From: Phocaeicola dorei | GTDB lineage: Bacteria > Bacteroidota > Bacteroidia > Bacteroidales > Bacteroidaceae | Assembly: GCF_013009555.1 (NCBI RefSeq) | Contig: NZ_CP046176.1 | Coordinates: forward strand, 4,991,501 to 5,055,500 | Length of the DNA stretch: 64,000 nucleotides | Direction: 5' to 3' | Shown: piece by piece, positions 10,065 through 19,472 of the stretch | Position numbering within the stretch: the first letter of the stretch is position 1 | Layout of the letters: each line of letters opens with the position of its first letter | Notes under the pieces: model-generated | The model's input: only the letters and a program-made list of their open reading frames with translations | Told to the model about the DNA's origin: nothing | Database searches by the model: none | Translations under genes and position numbers: made by a program

Positions 10065-13000
10065 TTAAAACTTAATATTCGCACCTATCTGATAAGTTAC
10101 CGATGCAGGACCACCATCAGTTAATTTAGCATTTGCCCATTCAGGATCAAATCCATCATAATCCGTAAAACAAAATGGATTAAGCACATTGATATAAAGA
10201 CGCAAATGCTGTAATCCTGCTTTAGTAATCCACTTCTTAGGGAAAGTATATCCCAAACAGATATTTTTTACCTTTACAAAAGAAGTCTTCTGATACTGAA
10301 AGCCTTCTCCCTTCGCGCTACCTTTATCAGAAAAATATCCACCTGCCGAAGTATCGGAATTATTCGGATAAGGATATTCACCGTAATGAGTTTCAGTGGC
10401 ATATACAATATCACCGGTAGTATGGTCAATAACAGGCGCCCCTTTAGGAATATAAAAATCCATTGCCATATGTTGGTTACCACGATCAGACCATTTCATA
10501 TATTTATCATGGAAATAACTACGAGCCCATTGTCCTTGTTTAGTATAAATCATTACTGAGAAATCGAAACCTTTATAATACATATTTGAACTTAAACTTC
10601 CCACCCATTTAGGATCTGTACAACCATATATTTGCTTATCTTCATCCGTAATCTTGCCATCATTATTCCAATCATTCACAGCTATCTGACCTTCATACCA
10701 CTTATATTTCGAACCATACTTTGCATACAATTCTTGCAAAGTATAATGAATATCCCCATCTTTAGTGTGCATCGTTACCCCTTTATCAGTTATCACATCA
10801 GTATGAATATAGTCACGCAATACATTTAACGGCTCACCAATAAAGCGATTGGATGCAATTTCATCCACTTTCCCATTACTAAGTTCCAATATTTTATTCC
10901 AGTTACGAGAATAATTCACACTTAAATCCCATATAAAATCTTTACTCCGAATAATGCCAAACTGCATTCCTAATTCAATTCCGGTATTACGAACTGAACC
11001 GACATTAAAAGTAGCTTTTGTTTCACCTGTTTCAACAGGAACAATCCTATCCATAATCTGCCCATCAGACAAACGATGATAAAAATCGGCTGTCAGATTA
11101 ATACGATTACTCAATACACTAAAATCCAATCCTAAATCAAACTCTTTTACCTTTTCCCAAATGAGTCCCGTATTAACAAGCCCATTAGGGTAATATCCTT
11201 GTATTTCCGATCCTCCCAATACCACATAACTAGGTCCTGAAGCTGTAGCTATTGTCACATAATCATCCACATTGTTGTTACCGGTAACTCCATAAGACAA
11301 ACGCAATTTCAAATTATCCAACCAATGAGTACCTTTTAAAAAGCTTTCTTCTGACATACGCCATGCCAAAGCAACGGAAGGAAACCATCCCCAACGGTTA
11401 CCTTCTGCAAAGCGTGAAGAACCATCAGCACGTGCTGTAGCTGTCGCCATATACTTACCTTTATATGAATAATTCAAACGAAGAGCTCCTGAGACCAAAG
11501 TAGATGCTGTATAGGAAGAAGCTATCTCCTTATCACCGGAAGCCTTATCCAAGGCATGAAAAGAAAGCATATCATCCGAAATACCAAAGCCTTTCAATCT
11601 ATAAATTTCTTTATCAGAACGATATATGGAGAATAAACCCATCGCGCCAAACGTATGATCACCTATTGTTTTATTAAAATCAAGCTGATTATCCCAAGTC
11701 CAGTCCATACGGTCTGTCGTCTCAACCTCTGCAGAGTTCGTTCCGTTCACCTGATAATAATTGGAACCTAGCGGATTACGGTCATTCACTCCAGTAGCAT
11801 TAAACTTTCCTTGACGCCCATGATAAAAGTTAGGTGAAAAAGTAGTCGCAAATTTTAATCCATCCATTATATTAGTACGCAAATATACATTGCCAAAGAC
11901 ATGAAATTTGCGAGTTTGATTAGTATAGTTTTCATCCTCTAAATCATTCAGTGGGCTAACAGTAGAAGTGAATTGTCCGGTAGACCCAAAAGCATCCTTT
12001 GACCCTGGATTATTGATAATGTTACCATTTTCATCATAAGGTGCAACAAAAGGATTGAAATAAAAAGCGTTTTCATACGGACAATAAGTTCCATCGGTAC
12101 TAAAATCATCTTGCACCGTATAAGCCATATTCACAGATAATCCAGCTTCAAATACTTTGGAAATTTTTCCATCAAAAGCACCTTTGATATTGAAACGGGA
12201 ATAATCATTATGTTTGAACACATTTTCTTCCCCTTGATAACCAACTCCTAACCGATAATTAATTTTTTCTGTGGCTCCGTTGGCACTGATATAATGATTC
12301 TGCTGATTACCTGTCCGAGTTACGAGGTCTGTCCAGTCATAACCATCTGTTCCCGACATCATCATCTCATAAATTTGGGAATCACGGTAGTTTGTACCAC
12401 CATCACGTTTCAGAAACGTAGTTTCCAAATCAGATTGTTTAATTTCATAATGAGGAATACCGTTCGCATCTACTCCTTTACGACTAGAACCATCAAAGAC
12501 ATCTGATGTTAAAAGAGTATGACGTGCAAAACGATAATCTATAAATTCTTGAGCATTCATAAAATCAGGCATACGGACAACCTTACGTATCCCATAATAT
12601 CCATCATACGAAATAGAAACATGTTGAGGTTTTCCTGCCCCCTTCGCACCTTTGGTTGTAATCATAATCACACCAGCAGAAGCACGTGAGCCATAGATAG
12701 CAGTAGACGAGGCATCTTTCAAGACGTCTACCCGCTCAATATCCTCGGGATTCAAAAAATCCATAGACGAGCACACAATACCATCAATTACATAAAGAGG
12801 AGCAGCCTGTTTATTTATAGATGCCTGTCCACGTATCTGAATATTAAATCCGCCACCCGCACGGCTATTGGATTGAGTGATATTTACTCCCGGAACCGCA
12901 CCTTGTAATGCATCTTCCAAACGGGTAGTACCTCTAGCAGCGAGTTTTTCAGAAGATATAGAACCTACAGAACCTGTCAAATCTGATTTCTTCATGGTAC

Positions 13001-13391
13001 CATAACCTACCACCACTACTTCATCCAATACTTCGGTATCATCCATTAAAGTCAGACTGAAAGAAGTCTGCCCTTTAACTGGGATTTCCAAAGTCTTGTA
13101 TCCAACAAAACTTACCTGAATCGTCCCATTGGTAGGGACATCAGAAAGAATAAAGTTCCCATCAATATCTGTTATAGTCCCATTAGCGGTTCCTTTCACC
13201 ACCACACTGGCACCAATAACAACCTCACCATTTGCATCTATTACAGTTCCTTTAATCTTACTAGGCTGCTGGTACGCAGAAACCAATAACGATTCATTTA
13301 CCGCATAAGCAACATGACTTCCTGAAAGAAAAGCTGCACAAATAAAAACCGCAAGAAGCGATTTTCTGTTTCCATAAAAATTAGATTTCAT
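10065..13391 (-). CDS. SusC/RagA-family TonB-dependent glycan transporter (PUL B)
   Basis: This 1108-residue outer-membrane importer has a signal peptide (about 1-30), a carboxypeptidase-D regulatory-like domain (about 44-118), the TonB-box segment LDEVVVVGYG (about 122-131), a plug (LQGAVPGVNITQ, APLYVIDGIV, DVLKDASSTAIYGSRASAGV) and a C-terminal 22-strand barrel ending YQIGANIKF. It works with the SusD encoded 22 bases downstream to move oligosaccharides into the periplasm, powered by TonB-ExbBD. A minus-strand promoter box (TACTTTTG, 13433-13440) and repeated operator-like words lie upstream. The gene is adjacent to, and on the same strand as, the kinase-less regulator, so that regulator is its most likely controller. 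Confidence 0.96.
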   Translation of the reverse strand: MKSNFYGNRKSLLAVFICAAFLSGSHVAYAVNESLLVSAYQQPSKIKGTVIDANGEVVIGASVVVKGTANGTITDIDGNFILSDVPTNGTIQVSFVGYKTLEIPVKGQTSFSLTLMDDTEVLDEVVVVGYGTMKKSDLTGSVGSISSEKLAARGTTRLEDALQGAVPGVNITQSNSRAGGGFNIQIRGQASINKQAAPLYVIDGIVCSSMDFLNPEDIERVDVLKDASSTAIYGSRASAGVIMITTKGAKGAGKPQHVSISYDGYYGIRKVVRMPDFMNAQEFIDYRFARHTLLTSDVFDGSSRKGVDANGIPHYEIKQSDLETTFLKRDGGTNYRDSQIYEMMMSGTDGYDWTDLVTRTGNQQNHYISANGATEKINYRLGVGYQGEENVFKHNDYSRFNIKGAFDGKISKVFEAGLSVNMAYTVQDDFSTDGTYCPYENAFYFNPFVAPYDENGNIINNPGSKDAFGSTGQFTSTVSPLNDLEDENYTNQTRKFHVFGNVYLRTNIMDGLKFATTFSPNFYHGRQGKFNATGVNDRNPLGSNYYQVNGTNSAEVETTDRMDWTWDNQLDFNKTIGDHTFGAMGLFSIYRSDKEIYRLKGFGISDDMLSFHALDKASGDKEIASSYTASTLVSGALRLNYSYKGKYMATATARADGSSRFAEGNRWGWFPSVALAWRMSEESFLKGTHWLDNLKLRLSYGVTGNNNVDDYVTIATASGPSYVVLGGSEIQGYYPNGLVNTGLIWEKVKEFDLGLDFSVLSNRINLTADFYHRLSDGQIMDRIVPVETGETKATFNVGSVRNTGIELGMQFGIIRSKDFIWDLSVNYSRNWNKILELSNGKVDEIASNRFIGEPLNVLRDYIHTDVITDKGVTMHTKDGDIHYTLQELYAKYGSKYKWYEGQIAVNDWNNDGKITDEDKQIYGCTDPKWVGSLSSNMYYKGFDFSVMIYTKQGQWARSYFHDKYMKWSDRGNQHMAMDFYIPKGAPVIDHTTGDIVYATETHYGEYPYPNNSDTSAGGYFSDKGSAKGEGFQYQKTSFVKVKNICLGYTFPKKWITKAGLQHLRLYINVLNPFCFTDYDGFDPEWANAKLTDGGPASVTYQIGANIKF

Positions 13392-13432
13392 TAGCCAACC
13401 TTTTTAAATTAGACATTAAAGTTTTAATGCCA

Positions 13433-13440
13433 CAAAAGTA
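13433..13440 (-). promoter_or_regulatory. Predicted -7 box of PUL B susC
   Basis: TACTTTTG on the minus strand matches the Bacteroidetes sigma consensus TAnnTTTG, 42 bases before the susC start. No clear TTTG is seen at the -33 spacing, as expected for an activator-dependent promoter. Confidence 0.6.
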
Positions 13441-13479
13441 ATCAGCTATTCATTTTACAGAGATGAAGCATCTCCCGAT

Positions 13480-13536
13480 AAGGTTGAAGCATGTTTTCTC
13501 CACCTTTTAGGAACATATTTCAACCTTGTCCACCTT
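13480..13536. promoter_or_regulatory. Operator-like repeats upstream of PUL B susC
   Basis: An imperfect inverted repeat (AAGGTTGAAGCATG at 13480-13493 against CATATTTCAACCTT at 13514-13527) overlaps two direct CCACCTT words (13500-13506, extended to CCACCTTTTA, and 13530-13536). The words lie 60-95 bases upstream of the -7 box and recur upstream of PUL A susC, so they are candidate AraC-type binding sites. Confidence 0.45.
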
Positions 13537-13543
13537 GGCATGT

Positions 13544-16423
13544 TCAAGCGTTTTTGCCCGATTTCATCGAATATTCTGTAGGCTGCATACCAAATTCCTT
13601 CTTAAAACAGATAGAAAAATACTTGGGATCATTAAACCCGACCTTATAAGCCAGTTCGGAAATGCGGAAATTCGGATTTTCATCCATCATCCTGCAAGCC
13701 GCCTTCAGACGGATACTACGTACAAAGCCAGTTGTATTCAATCCCGTCAAAGATTTCAATTTCTTATGCAACGTTGTACGACTGGTTGCCATCTCATCTA
13801 CAAACTGCGGAACATCAAAATCGGGATCATCCAAATGACGGTTCACACAGGCGACAGCATCCTGCAAAAACTTTTCTTCATCCGAAGGTATGTTCGTAAA
13901 GAACTGCAATTTTAGATGATGCACCTTGTCCGTCTCACCTTCCTGCAAAAACCTACGATTACGCAATAACAGCCTCCGACGAATCTCCCACCATATCAAT
14001 ACCATAAACAGTATAGCCAATAATACATAAATAAAATAAGCCCACCAAGTAGCCCAGAAAGGTGGTTCAATAATAATTTCCATTTCTCTCACGTCACCCC
14101 AATCACCATTCTCATTCGTTGCCCGTAGCTGAAACACGTACTCCCCTGCAGGCAATTTGGAATAATAGGCAGTCCGGCTGGAAGCGTCCACATAATGCCA
14201 ATCAGCATCAAAGCCTTGCAACCTGTACGCATATTTATTTTGCTGGGGACGATTATAAGTCAGCGATGCAAAACAAATGGTAAAATGGGAATATGAGGCA
14301 GGAATAACTAATCTGTCTGTAAAATCGGAAGTAAAAGGAGTTATCTCCTTTCTTTTCTTATCCGACATCTGTTCCAATGGTCTTCCATCCACCAAGATAT
14401 CAGTTATGCATAAAGAAATATCAGCATGTTTCTCTTCCACCACTTCCGAGTTGAAAGTCACAATTCCCCTGCTGCATCCAAAATAGAAGGTACCATCACG
14501 ATAGAAAGAAGCATTTTGATTAAAGAAATTATCCGCCAACCCATCGGCAACTGTAAAGATACGTACCCTGCCCTTTTCCTTTCCGGATATGGTTAGCTTT
14601 GCCAGCCCTTGATTGGTACCCAACCACAGATTACCACTATTATCTTCCTGCATACTGCCAACCATATCTCCGGGCAAATTAAACTCCTTATGAACAGACT
14701 TGAAACAATCATTTTGCACATCATATAAACAAAGTCCGCTGCCCTCTGTCCCGACCCAAATCCGTCCGCTTCTATCCAACAAAAAACAAAGAGGAGTATT
14801 AACCGACAGCAAACCATTCTCCATACAATAGTTCTTACACTGCAACGATTCCGGACGTTCCATATCCCCTGTAACATGAACAATACCATTATTGTTGGTT
14901 GCCAACCATAATGAGCCGTCATTATCCTCAACCATCGTGGTCATCTCCCGGCCAAGCAATTCGTCTGCTCTGGACAAACGATTGAAACAATACTCACGCC
15001 CGTCCCGGTAACGCACTCCAAGTCCTTTATAGGTACACAACCAGCGGTTTCCCTTACGGTCCTCGTGAACTAAATACACTAAATCATGAGGAACAAAACC
15101 GCAATTCGAGGTCTTATACTGATGTATTATTTGTCCGTCACGACAAACTATCATCCCCTCGTCATGCACAGCAAGCAACACCTCACGGGTTAACGGGCTA
15201 TAAGAAATATGATAAGGACGTTTCGAAGGAAACAATGTCACTTTTTTATCTCCATGCTGATAATCCAATCCATAGCCCATACCTATCCAAAGAGCTCCAT
15301 TTTCTTCCACATACAATGTAGAAATCAAATCTGTAAAAGATTTATCGTTGCCACGAGGATAAATTACATTAAAGGAACGTTTCCTAGTATCGACATGAAA
15401 GACACCAGCCCCTTTAGTACCGATCCACATTAATCCGCTTCGATCCCTAAAGACTGTGTTCACCTCGCGGACAGGAAGATAATGTGTAGAGCCAGATTCT
15501 TGATAATTGATAAACTTTCCCTCATCAGCCAGTTCCATCACACTAACACCCTCTCTAGTACCCAACCATAACGAACGTGTCTGTAAATCTTCATGAATCG
15601 AATAAATATAATCAGACGGCAAAGAAGAAACATTTCGGGCATCATGTCTATAACCTTCAAAAGAAACCGTTTTCCTATCGGATGAAAAATGGGCCTTATA
15701 CAGCCCGGACCCACTAGTTCCTATCCACATCACCCCTCTAGAGTCCTGAAACAAAGCCAAAACAGAGTTCTCTTCATCTAAAGGCGGATAGTGCAAAAAT
15801 GTATTTTCCTTTATGCAATAACGATAAAGCCCATCCTTCCAGGTACCTATCAACAAATCACCATTTACATCCTCAAACAAAGTTTGAATATTCACAGATT
15901 CGGGTACGTCCCCTCTACAATTCTTCCGAGTCATCAAAGCCAATGTATCCTGCATTTCATCATAATAAGCCATTCCACGGATGTACCCCAGATAAACCCG
16001 GTTCTCTTTTGTTACATGAATTTCATTCAGCCGTTGTTTGCTGACTCCATCCAGTTGCAATTTTTTCATCTTCCCTGTCCGTTTATCAAGCATACAGAGT
16101 CCCTCGTGAGTCCCAATCCAAAGCCGGTGAGAATAATCTTCTTCCACACAAAGCACATTATTATTAACCAGAAGACCAGGGGTATAAAGATTTGATTTAT
16201 AGGTACGTACCTCGTAACCATCATAACGAAACAATCCATAGAAAGTAGGAATCCAAATATATCCGTCACGGTCCTGATACACTTGGTGAACCATGCTATT
16301 CGGTAATCCTTCAGGAGTGGAAAACTGTTTGAACTCTAGATCGTCCCAACAGACATGAGCTCTCCCCTGAAATATTAATCCACTCATTATCAGAATCATG
16401 AATACTAGTCTAAATGTTTTCAC
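13544..16423 (-). CDS. Kinase-less hybrid two-component regulator: sensor, membrane helix and AraC domain only
   Basis: A 959-residue protein with a GTG start (ATG at 16399 would shorten the signal). It has a signal peptide, two-bladed Reg_prop propellers (repeated motifs such as DRDGYIWIPTFYGLFRYDG and DRSGLMWIGTKGAGVF), a Y_Y_Y domain, a transmembrane helix (about 792-812), a short cytoplasmic linker and a C-terminal AraC-family helix-turn-helix (about 850-955). The linker reaches the start of a kinase H-box, LKLQFFTNI (ending residue 845), and then jumps to PSDEEKFLQ, the segment that normally precedes the AraC domain. The phosphoacceptor His, the HATPase and the receiver Asp are all absent, about 387 residues by comparison with the intact regulator at 36788-40783. 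The frame is open throughout, so this may be a membrane-tethered one-component regulator or a recent deletion. Confidence 0.9.
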   Translation of the reverse strand: MKTFRLVFMILIMSGLIFQGRAHVCWDDLEFKQFSTPEGLPNSMVHQVYQDRDGYIWIPTFYGLFRYDGYEVRTYKSNLYTPGLLVNNNVLCVEEDYSHRLWIGTHEGLCMLDKRTGKMKKLQLDGVSKQRLNEIHVTKENRVYLGYIRGMAYYDEMQDTLALMTRKNCRGDVPESVNIQTLFEDVNGDLLIGTWKDGLYRYCIKENTFLHYPPLDEENSVLALFQDSRGVMWIGTSGSGLYKAHFSSDRKTVSFEGYRHDARNVSSLPSDYIYSIHEDLQTRSLWLGTREGVSVMELADEGKFINYQESGSTHYLPVREVNTVFRDRSGLMWIGTKGAGVFHVDTRKRSFNVIYPRGNDKSFTDLISTLYVEENGALWIGMGYGLDYQHGDKKVTLFPSKRPYHISYSPLTREVLLAVHDEGMIVCRDGQIIHQYKTSNCGFVPHDLVYLVHEDRKGNRWLCTYKGLGVRYRDGREYCFNRLSRADELLGREMTTMVEDNDGSLWLATNNNGIVHVTGDMERPESLQCKNYCMENGLLSVNTPLCFLLDRSGRIWVGTEGSGLCLYDVQNDCFKSVHKEFNLPGDMVGSMQEDNSGNLWLGTNQGLAKLTISGKEKGRVRIFTVADGLADNFFNQNASFYRDGTFYFGCSRGIVTFNSEVVEEKHADISLCITDILVDGRPLEQMSDKKRKEITPFTSDFTDRLVIPASYSHFTICFASLTYNRPQQNKYAYRLQGFDADWHYVDASSRTAYYSKLPAGEYVFQLRATNENGDWGDVREMEIIIEPPFWATWWAYFIYVLLAILFMVLIWWEIRRRLLLRNRRFLQEGETDKVHHLKLQFFTNIPSDEEKFLQDAVACVNRHLDDPDFDVPQFVDEMATSRTTLHKKLKSLTGLNTTGFVRSIRLKAACRMMDENPNFRISELAYKVGFNDPKYFSICFKKEFGMQPTEYSMKSGKNA

Positions 16424-16449
16424 TCTATTTTCTATTAGATTTCATTTAG

Positions 16450-16457
16450 CAAACTTA
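16450..16457 (-). promoter_or_regulatory. Predicted -7 box of the kinase-less regulator gene
   Basis: TAAGTTTG on the minus strand matches TAnnTTTG, 26 bases before the GTG start. No good -33 element is seen. Confidence 0.5.
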
Positions 16458-16571
16458 CAAAAACCTAAGAATTAAATAAAGTTTTCAGAATAAAGAATCA
16501 TGTATAACCCTATACTATGAGATTACTCCTAATATATAATTTCCCAAGAACCACCAATAGAACTCAGATAA

Positions 16572-16606
16572 AAAGGCAGTCGGTTCAGTATGAACCAACT
16601 GCCTTT
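16572..16606 (-). terminator. Rho-independent terminator ending the PUL A enzyme operon
   Basis: Nine-base perfect arms (16572-16580 and 16598-16606) with an inner GGTTC/GAACC extension are followed on the minus strand by TTTT and an AT-rich run. It lies about 120 bases past the small ORF at 16724-16993. The rest of the 300 bases between 16424 and 16723 holds only the regulator promoter and AT-rich sequence. Confidence 0.85.
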
Positions 16607-16723
16607 ACAAACTTTAAAACCATCTCTGTCTTATAAACAGAAATAGTATGAAAAAGGAAGACTTATCTTCACCCAGTAAAAATAGATAAAGAATAGAAAA
16701 CAAAACAAATTAAAAAATAGATT

Positions 16724-16993
16724 TCAAAAGCCTTCCATCTTTTCCTCCAATTCCTCCTCCGTATCCACAATACCCAATAAGCAGTTTATTTCCCTTCTTT
16801 TATCCAAATCTTTAAAATAGGTTTCCACCACTTTATAAAGATCAAAATGACAAGTTGATCCGGCAGCCATATCCAATGAGTCCACGATCCTTTCCACTGC
16901 CTGATGAATTTTATCCACATCAATCAAATGCAGTTCATTGCTATGAATAAAATATTTTTCCATAATCATTATTTTTTCCGTTTGTACTATCAT
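16724..16993 (-). CDS. Small acidic cytoplasmic protein of unknown function
   Basis: An 89-residue open frame (or 79-81 residues if translation starts at the later ATGs at 16963 or 16969). I do not recognise the family. There is no signal peptide or membrane helix. The composition is acidic and helix-rich (VDKIHQAVERIVDSLDM, TYFKDLDKRREINC, DTEEELEEKMEGF) with two Cys. It starts 50 bases after the last GH146 stop and ends just before the strong terminator at 16572-16606, so it is probably the last gene of the PUL A transcript. A protein of this kind in a secreted-enzyme operon might be regulatory or an adaptor, but nothing in the sequence shows this. Confidence 0.55.
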   Translation of the reverse strand: MIVQTEKIMIMEKYFIHSNELHLIDVDKIHQAVERIVDSLDMAAGSTCHFDLYKVVETYFKDLDKRREINCLLGIVDTEEELEEKMEGF

Positions 16994-17043
16994 TAGAACA
17001 GTCGAACTATGGAGAATGTTTTAAAAACGAAAGCTGCTCTTAT

Positions 17044-19470
17044 TTACATGTCTTGAACCGAAATGGCAGACACAATCCTTACATCAAAAATCCCCCCAGC
17101 TATACAACCATTCTTTGCCTGAAATTTCACTGTTACATTTTTTCTTGCTTTTATATATTCAGCAGGAATATGAATATAACATCTATACAGTCCTTTTCCT
17201 TCTTTACAAGGTTTAGACAAATCAATAGTATCTATCCATTTACCATCAATCAAAACATCAAAAATACGATTACCCGAATCACTTCCCAAAAGCTGTAAGC
17301 AAACAGACTGTTCCATCTCTTTCCGAACTTTCATTTCATACATAAAATATCCACCTTTAGAAGCATCCCGCCAATTCTCACCAGCTGTAGAATTTACTGC
17401 CTCCATTTTATGCATTTTCTCAGATTCAGCATCTGCAATAATGACCCTGTCTACAGTTCTTTTATTCAAGTTATCCTCTTCTTGCTTAAATTGCTCCGAT
17501 TTCTTCAGCTCGGCCAAATAGTTCTCTTTCTTATCATAATGCCGAAAATATACGGCATAGCGGCTCCAGTGAATAGTATTAAAAGGAACCAGCTCTACAG
17601 GCTTGGATACTACATTATCCTTACTACACAAAAAAGCCAGCTTCTCTCCTTTTTTCCGGATAACAGCAGCCGGTATTTTCCGGATATCCCCTATAAAAGC
17701 CGGCACATCTATCACTGGATAATCTTTCATAGCAACAGTAGAACGTGCAGATCTGAAATCATCTTTCGATAAATGCTCGTCACTAATTCTAGCTGCCAAA
17801 ACAATAGGCCCATATTTCAAAGCAAGATAATGAGTCGCCTCATTCAAAGGCACTATTTCCAATTTCATAGGTAGCTCTATCCGTACTTTATCTCCATCTT
17901 TCCACTGCCTGTTTATTGAAACATATCCATCCACACCAGCCTTTATTTTCTCTCTCTTACCATTTACAATTACATTGAGTGACGAACTTCCCACCCAATA
18001 AGGACAACGTATCTTTAAATTAAAAACAGCCTCTCCGGAAACAGTAAGACTAGTAACACCTTCATCAGGAAAAGCAGTTTCCTGATGAATACTGATTCCT
18101 TTATCCCATGTAACTACCGATGGTATAAACATATTTACATACAAGGCATCATCTGTATGAGCATAAATCATTTGCCCAAACTTTGCTGTTTGCTCAAACC
18201 CCGTCCCGGTACAACACCAAAAAGAATCATATTTAGTTCCATAAATTTTATAGTGTCCCGGTTTCATGGAAGTATAATACACACACATACCCTGATCAGG
18301 ATCATAGTTGGCCAAAATATGATTAAATAAGACTTTCTCATAATAATCCACTTTCTCCACCTCGGCATAATCACAATATAAACTCTCTGTCAGACGAAGC
18401 ATATTAACCGAATTACAAGATTCAGGTCCCCCGTTCAATTCTATTCGATGCTCGAATTCCTCAGGAGCAAAGAAATGTTCTCCTGTACTGTTACCTCCCA
18501 TCACCCAAGTATGTTTTCTCACTACTGTATCCCAAAAGAAACGGGCAGCTGTGGTAAAACGTTCATTACTATCATAACGATAAACAGATTCGAAACCTGT
18601 AAATTTAGGAATCTGGGTATTAGCATGCCAACCCTCCAATATATCCTTTCCTTCAGACATGGGAACCCACATATCCTCATCGTTGAGTCTTTGTGCCCAC
18701 TTAAGATACTTCTCCTCACCCGTTATCTGATAAACATCTATAAAAGACTCATTGATAGAGCCATGCTCGCACACCAACAATTTTTGAAGGTCATCATGTG
18801 ATAACTTGTCAATGACTGAATAGCCGAACCAGTCTGCCATCTTTACCAATATTTCTTTTGCCTGTAATAAATCACATCGCATATAAACCTGATAAAGCCC
18901 CAACATGATCTTGTTCATGACATACACAGGTTCCCAGCATTTGTCATAAGGAGTCTCAATAAAAGGATTAGAAGTCTTGAAATTTCCATCCAGCACATTC
19001 TCGAAAATAGCTCTACCGCAAATAGTAGGTAACAAATATCCATCACCTCCAGCTTGCTGGCAAAGAGATAACTCCTCCAAGATATAGCTTAATCTACTTA
19101 GAATTGCAGTATCTCCCGTAGAATCATACATCATAGAAATTCCAGACAGATAAAACCCCATAATATGTCCCGGTAAAGGTCCATGCCCGTTCATATACTC
19201 AGATTCCCAAAAAGGATAGGGTTGTGCCTTAGGTGTCAAACCTGCTTCTCTCCGAAACCAAGACAGCAAACGGTCAGGTTCCAAAGAAAGCATATAGGCG
19301 TGGTTCAGGTCCATGATATGTTTAAAATCACTATCCAGTAAACGGACTTCTTTTAAAGAGAACAAAGAAATTTTATCTCCATTCACCGGCTCCACCTTTA
19401 CCTTGTTTTCTTGTGCGTATACACCGGAAAAGACCAATAAGGTATATAGAAAAAGAAATATTTTCTTCAT
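17044..19470 (-). CDS. GH146-like beta-L-arabinofuranosidase (DUF1680 superfamily), copy 1
   Basis: This 808-residue protein has a secretory signal (about 1-19), an (alpha/alpha)6 catalytic barrel, then beta-sandwich domains to the C-terminus. The zinc/nucleophile site of GH127/GH146 enzymes is complete: E350-S-C352 in GGPESCNSVN and C419-C420 in FWCCTGTG. In characterised members such as Bifidobacterium HypBA1, Glu-x-Cys plus Cys-Cys bind zinc and one Cys is the nucleophile cleaving beta-L-arabinofuranosides. The start motif FSLKEVRLLDSDF and DLNHAYMLSLEPDRLL are typical of the GH146 branch. It follows the GH43-like gene after two bases, so translation is probably coupled. Its likely role is periplasmic removal of beta-1,2-L-arabinofuranose (family inference). 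Confidence 0.88.
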   Translation of the reverse strand: MKKIFLFLYTLLVFSGVYAQENKVKVEPVNGDKISLFSLKEVRLLDSDFKHIMDLNHAYMLSLEPDRLLSWFRREAGLTPKAQPYPFWESEYMNGHGPLPGHIMGFYLSGISMMYDSTGDTAILSRLSYILEELSLCQQAGGDGYLLPTICGRAIFENVLDGNFKTSNPFIETPYDKCWEPVYVMNKIMLGLYQVYMRCDLLQAKEILVKMADWFGYSVIDKLSHDDLQKLLVCEHGSINESFIDVYQITGEEKYLKWAQRLNDEDMWVPMSEGKDILEGWHANTQIPKFTGFESVYRYDSNERFTTAARFFWDTVVRKHTWVMGGNSTGEHFFAPEEFEHRIELNGGPESCNSVNMLRLTESLYCDYAEVEKVDYYEKVLFNHILANYDPDQGMCVYYTSMKPGHYKIYGTKYDSFWCCTGTGFEQTAKFGQMIYAHTDDALYVNMFIPSVVTWDKGISIHQETAFPDEGVTSLTVSGEAVFNLKIRCPYWVGSSSLNVIVNGKREKIKAGVDGYVSINRQWKDGDKVRIELPMKLEIVPLNEATHYLALKYGPIVLAARISDEHLSKDDFRSARSTVAMKDYPVIDVPAFIGDIRKIPAAVIRKKGEKLAFLCSKDNVVSKPVELVPFNTIHWSRYAVYFRHYDKKENYLAELKKSEQFKQEEDNLNKRTVDRVIIADAESEKMHKMEAVNSTAGENWRDASKGGYFMYEMKVRKEMEQSVCLQLLGSDSGNRIFDVLIDGKWIDTIDLSKPCKEGKGLYRCYIHIPAEYIKARKNVTVKFQAKNGCIAGGIFDVRIVSAISVQDM

Positions 19471-19472
19471 AT

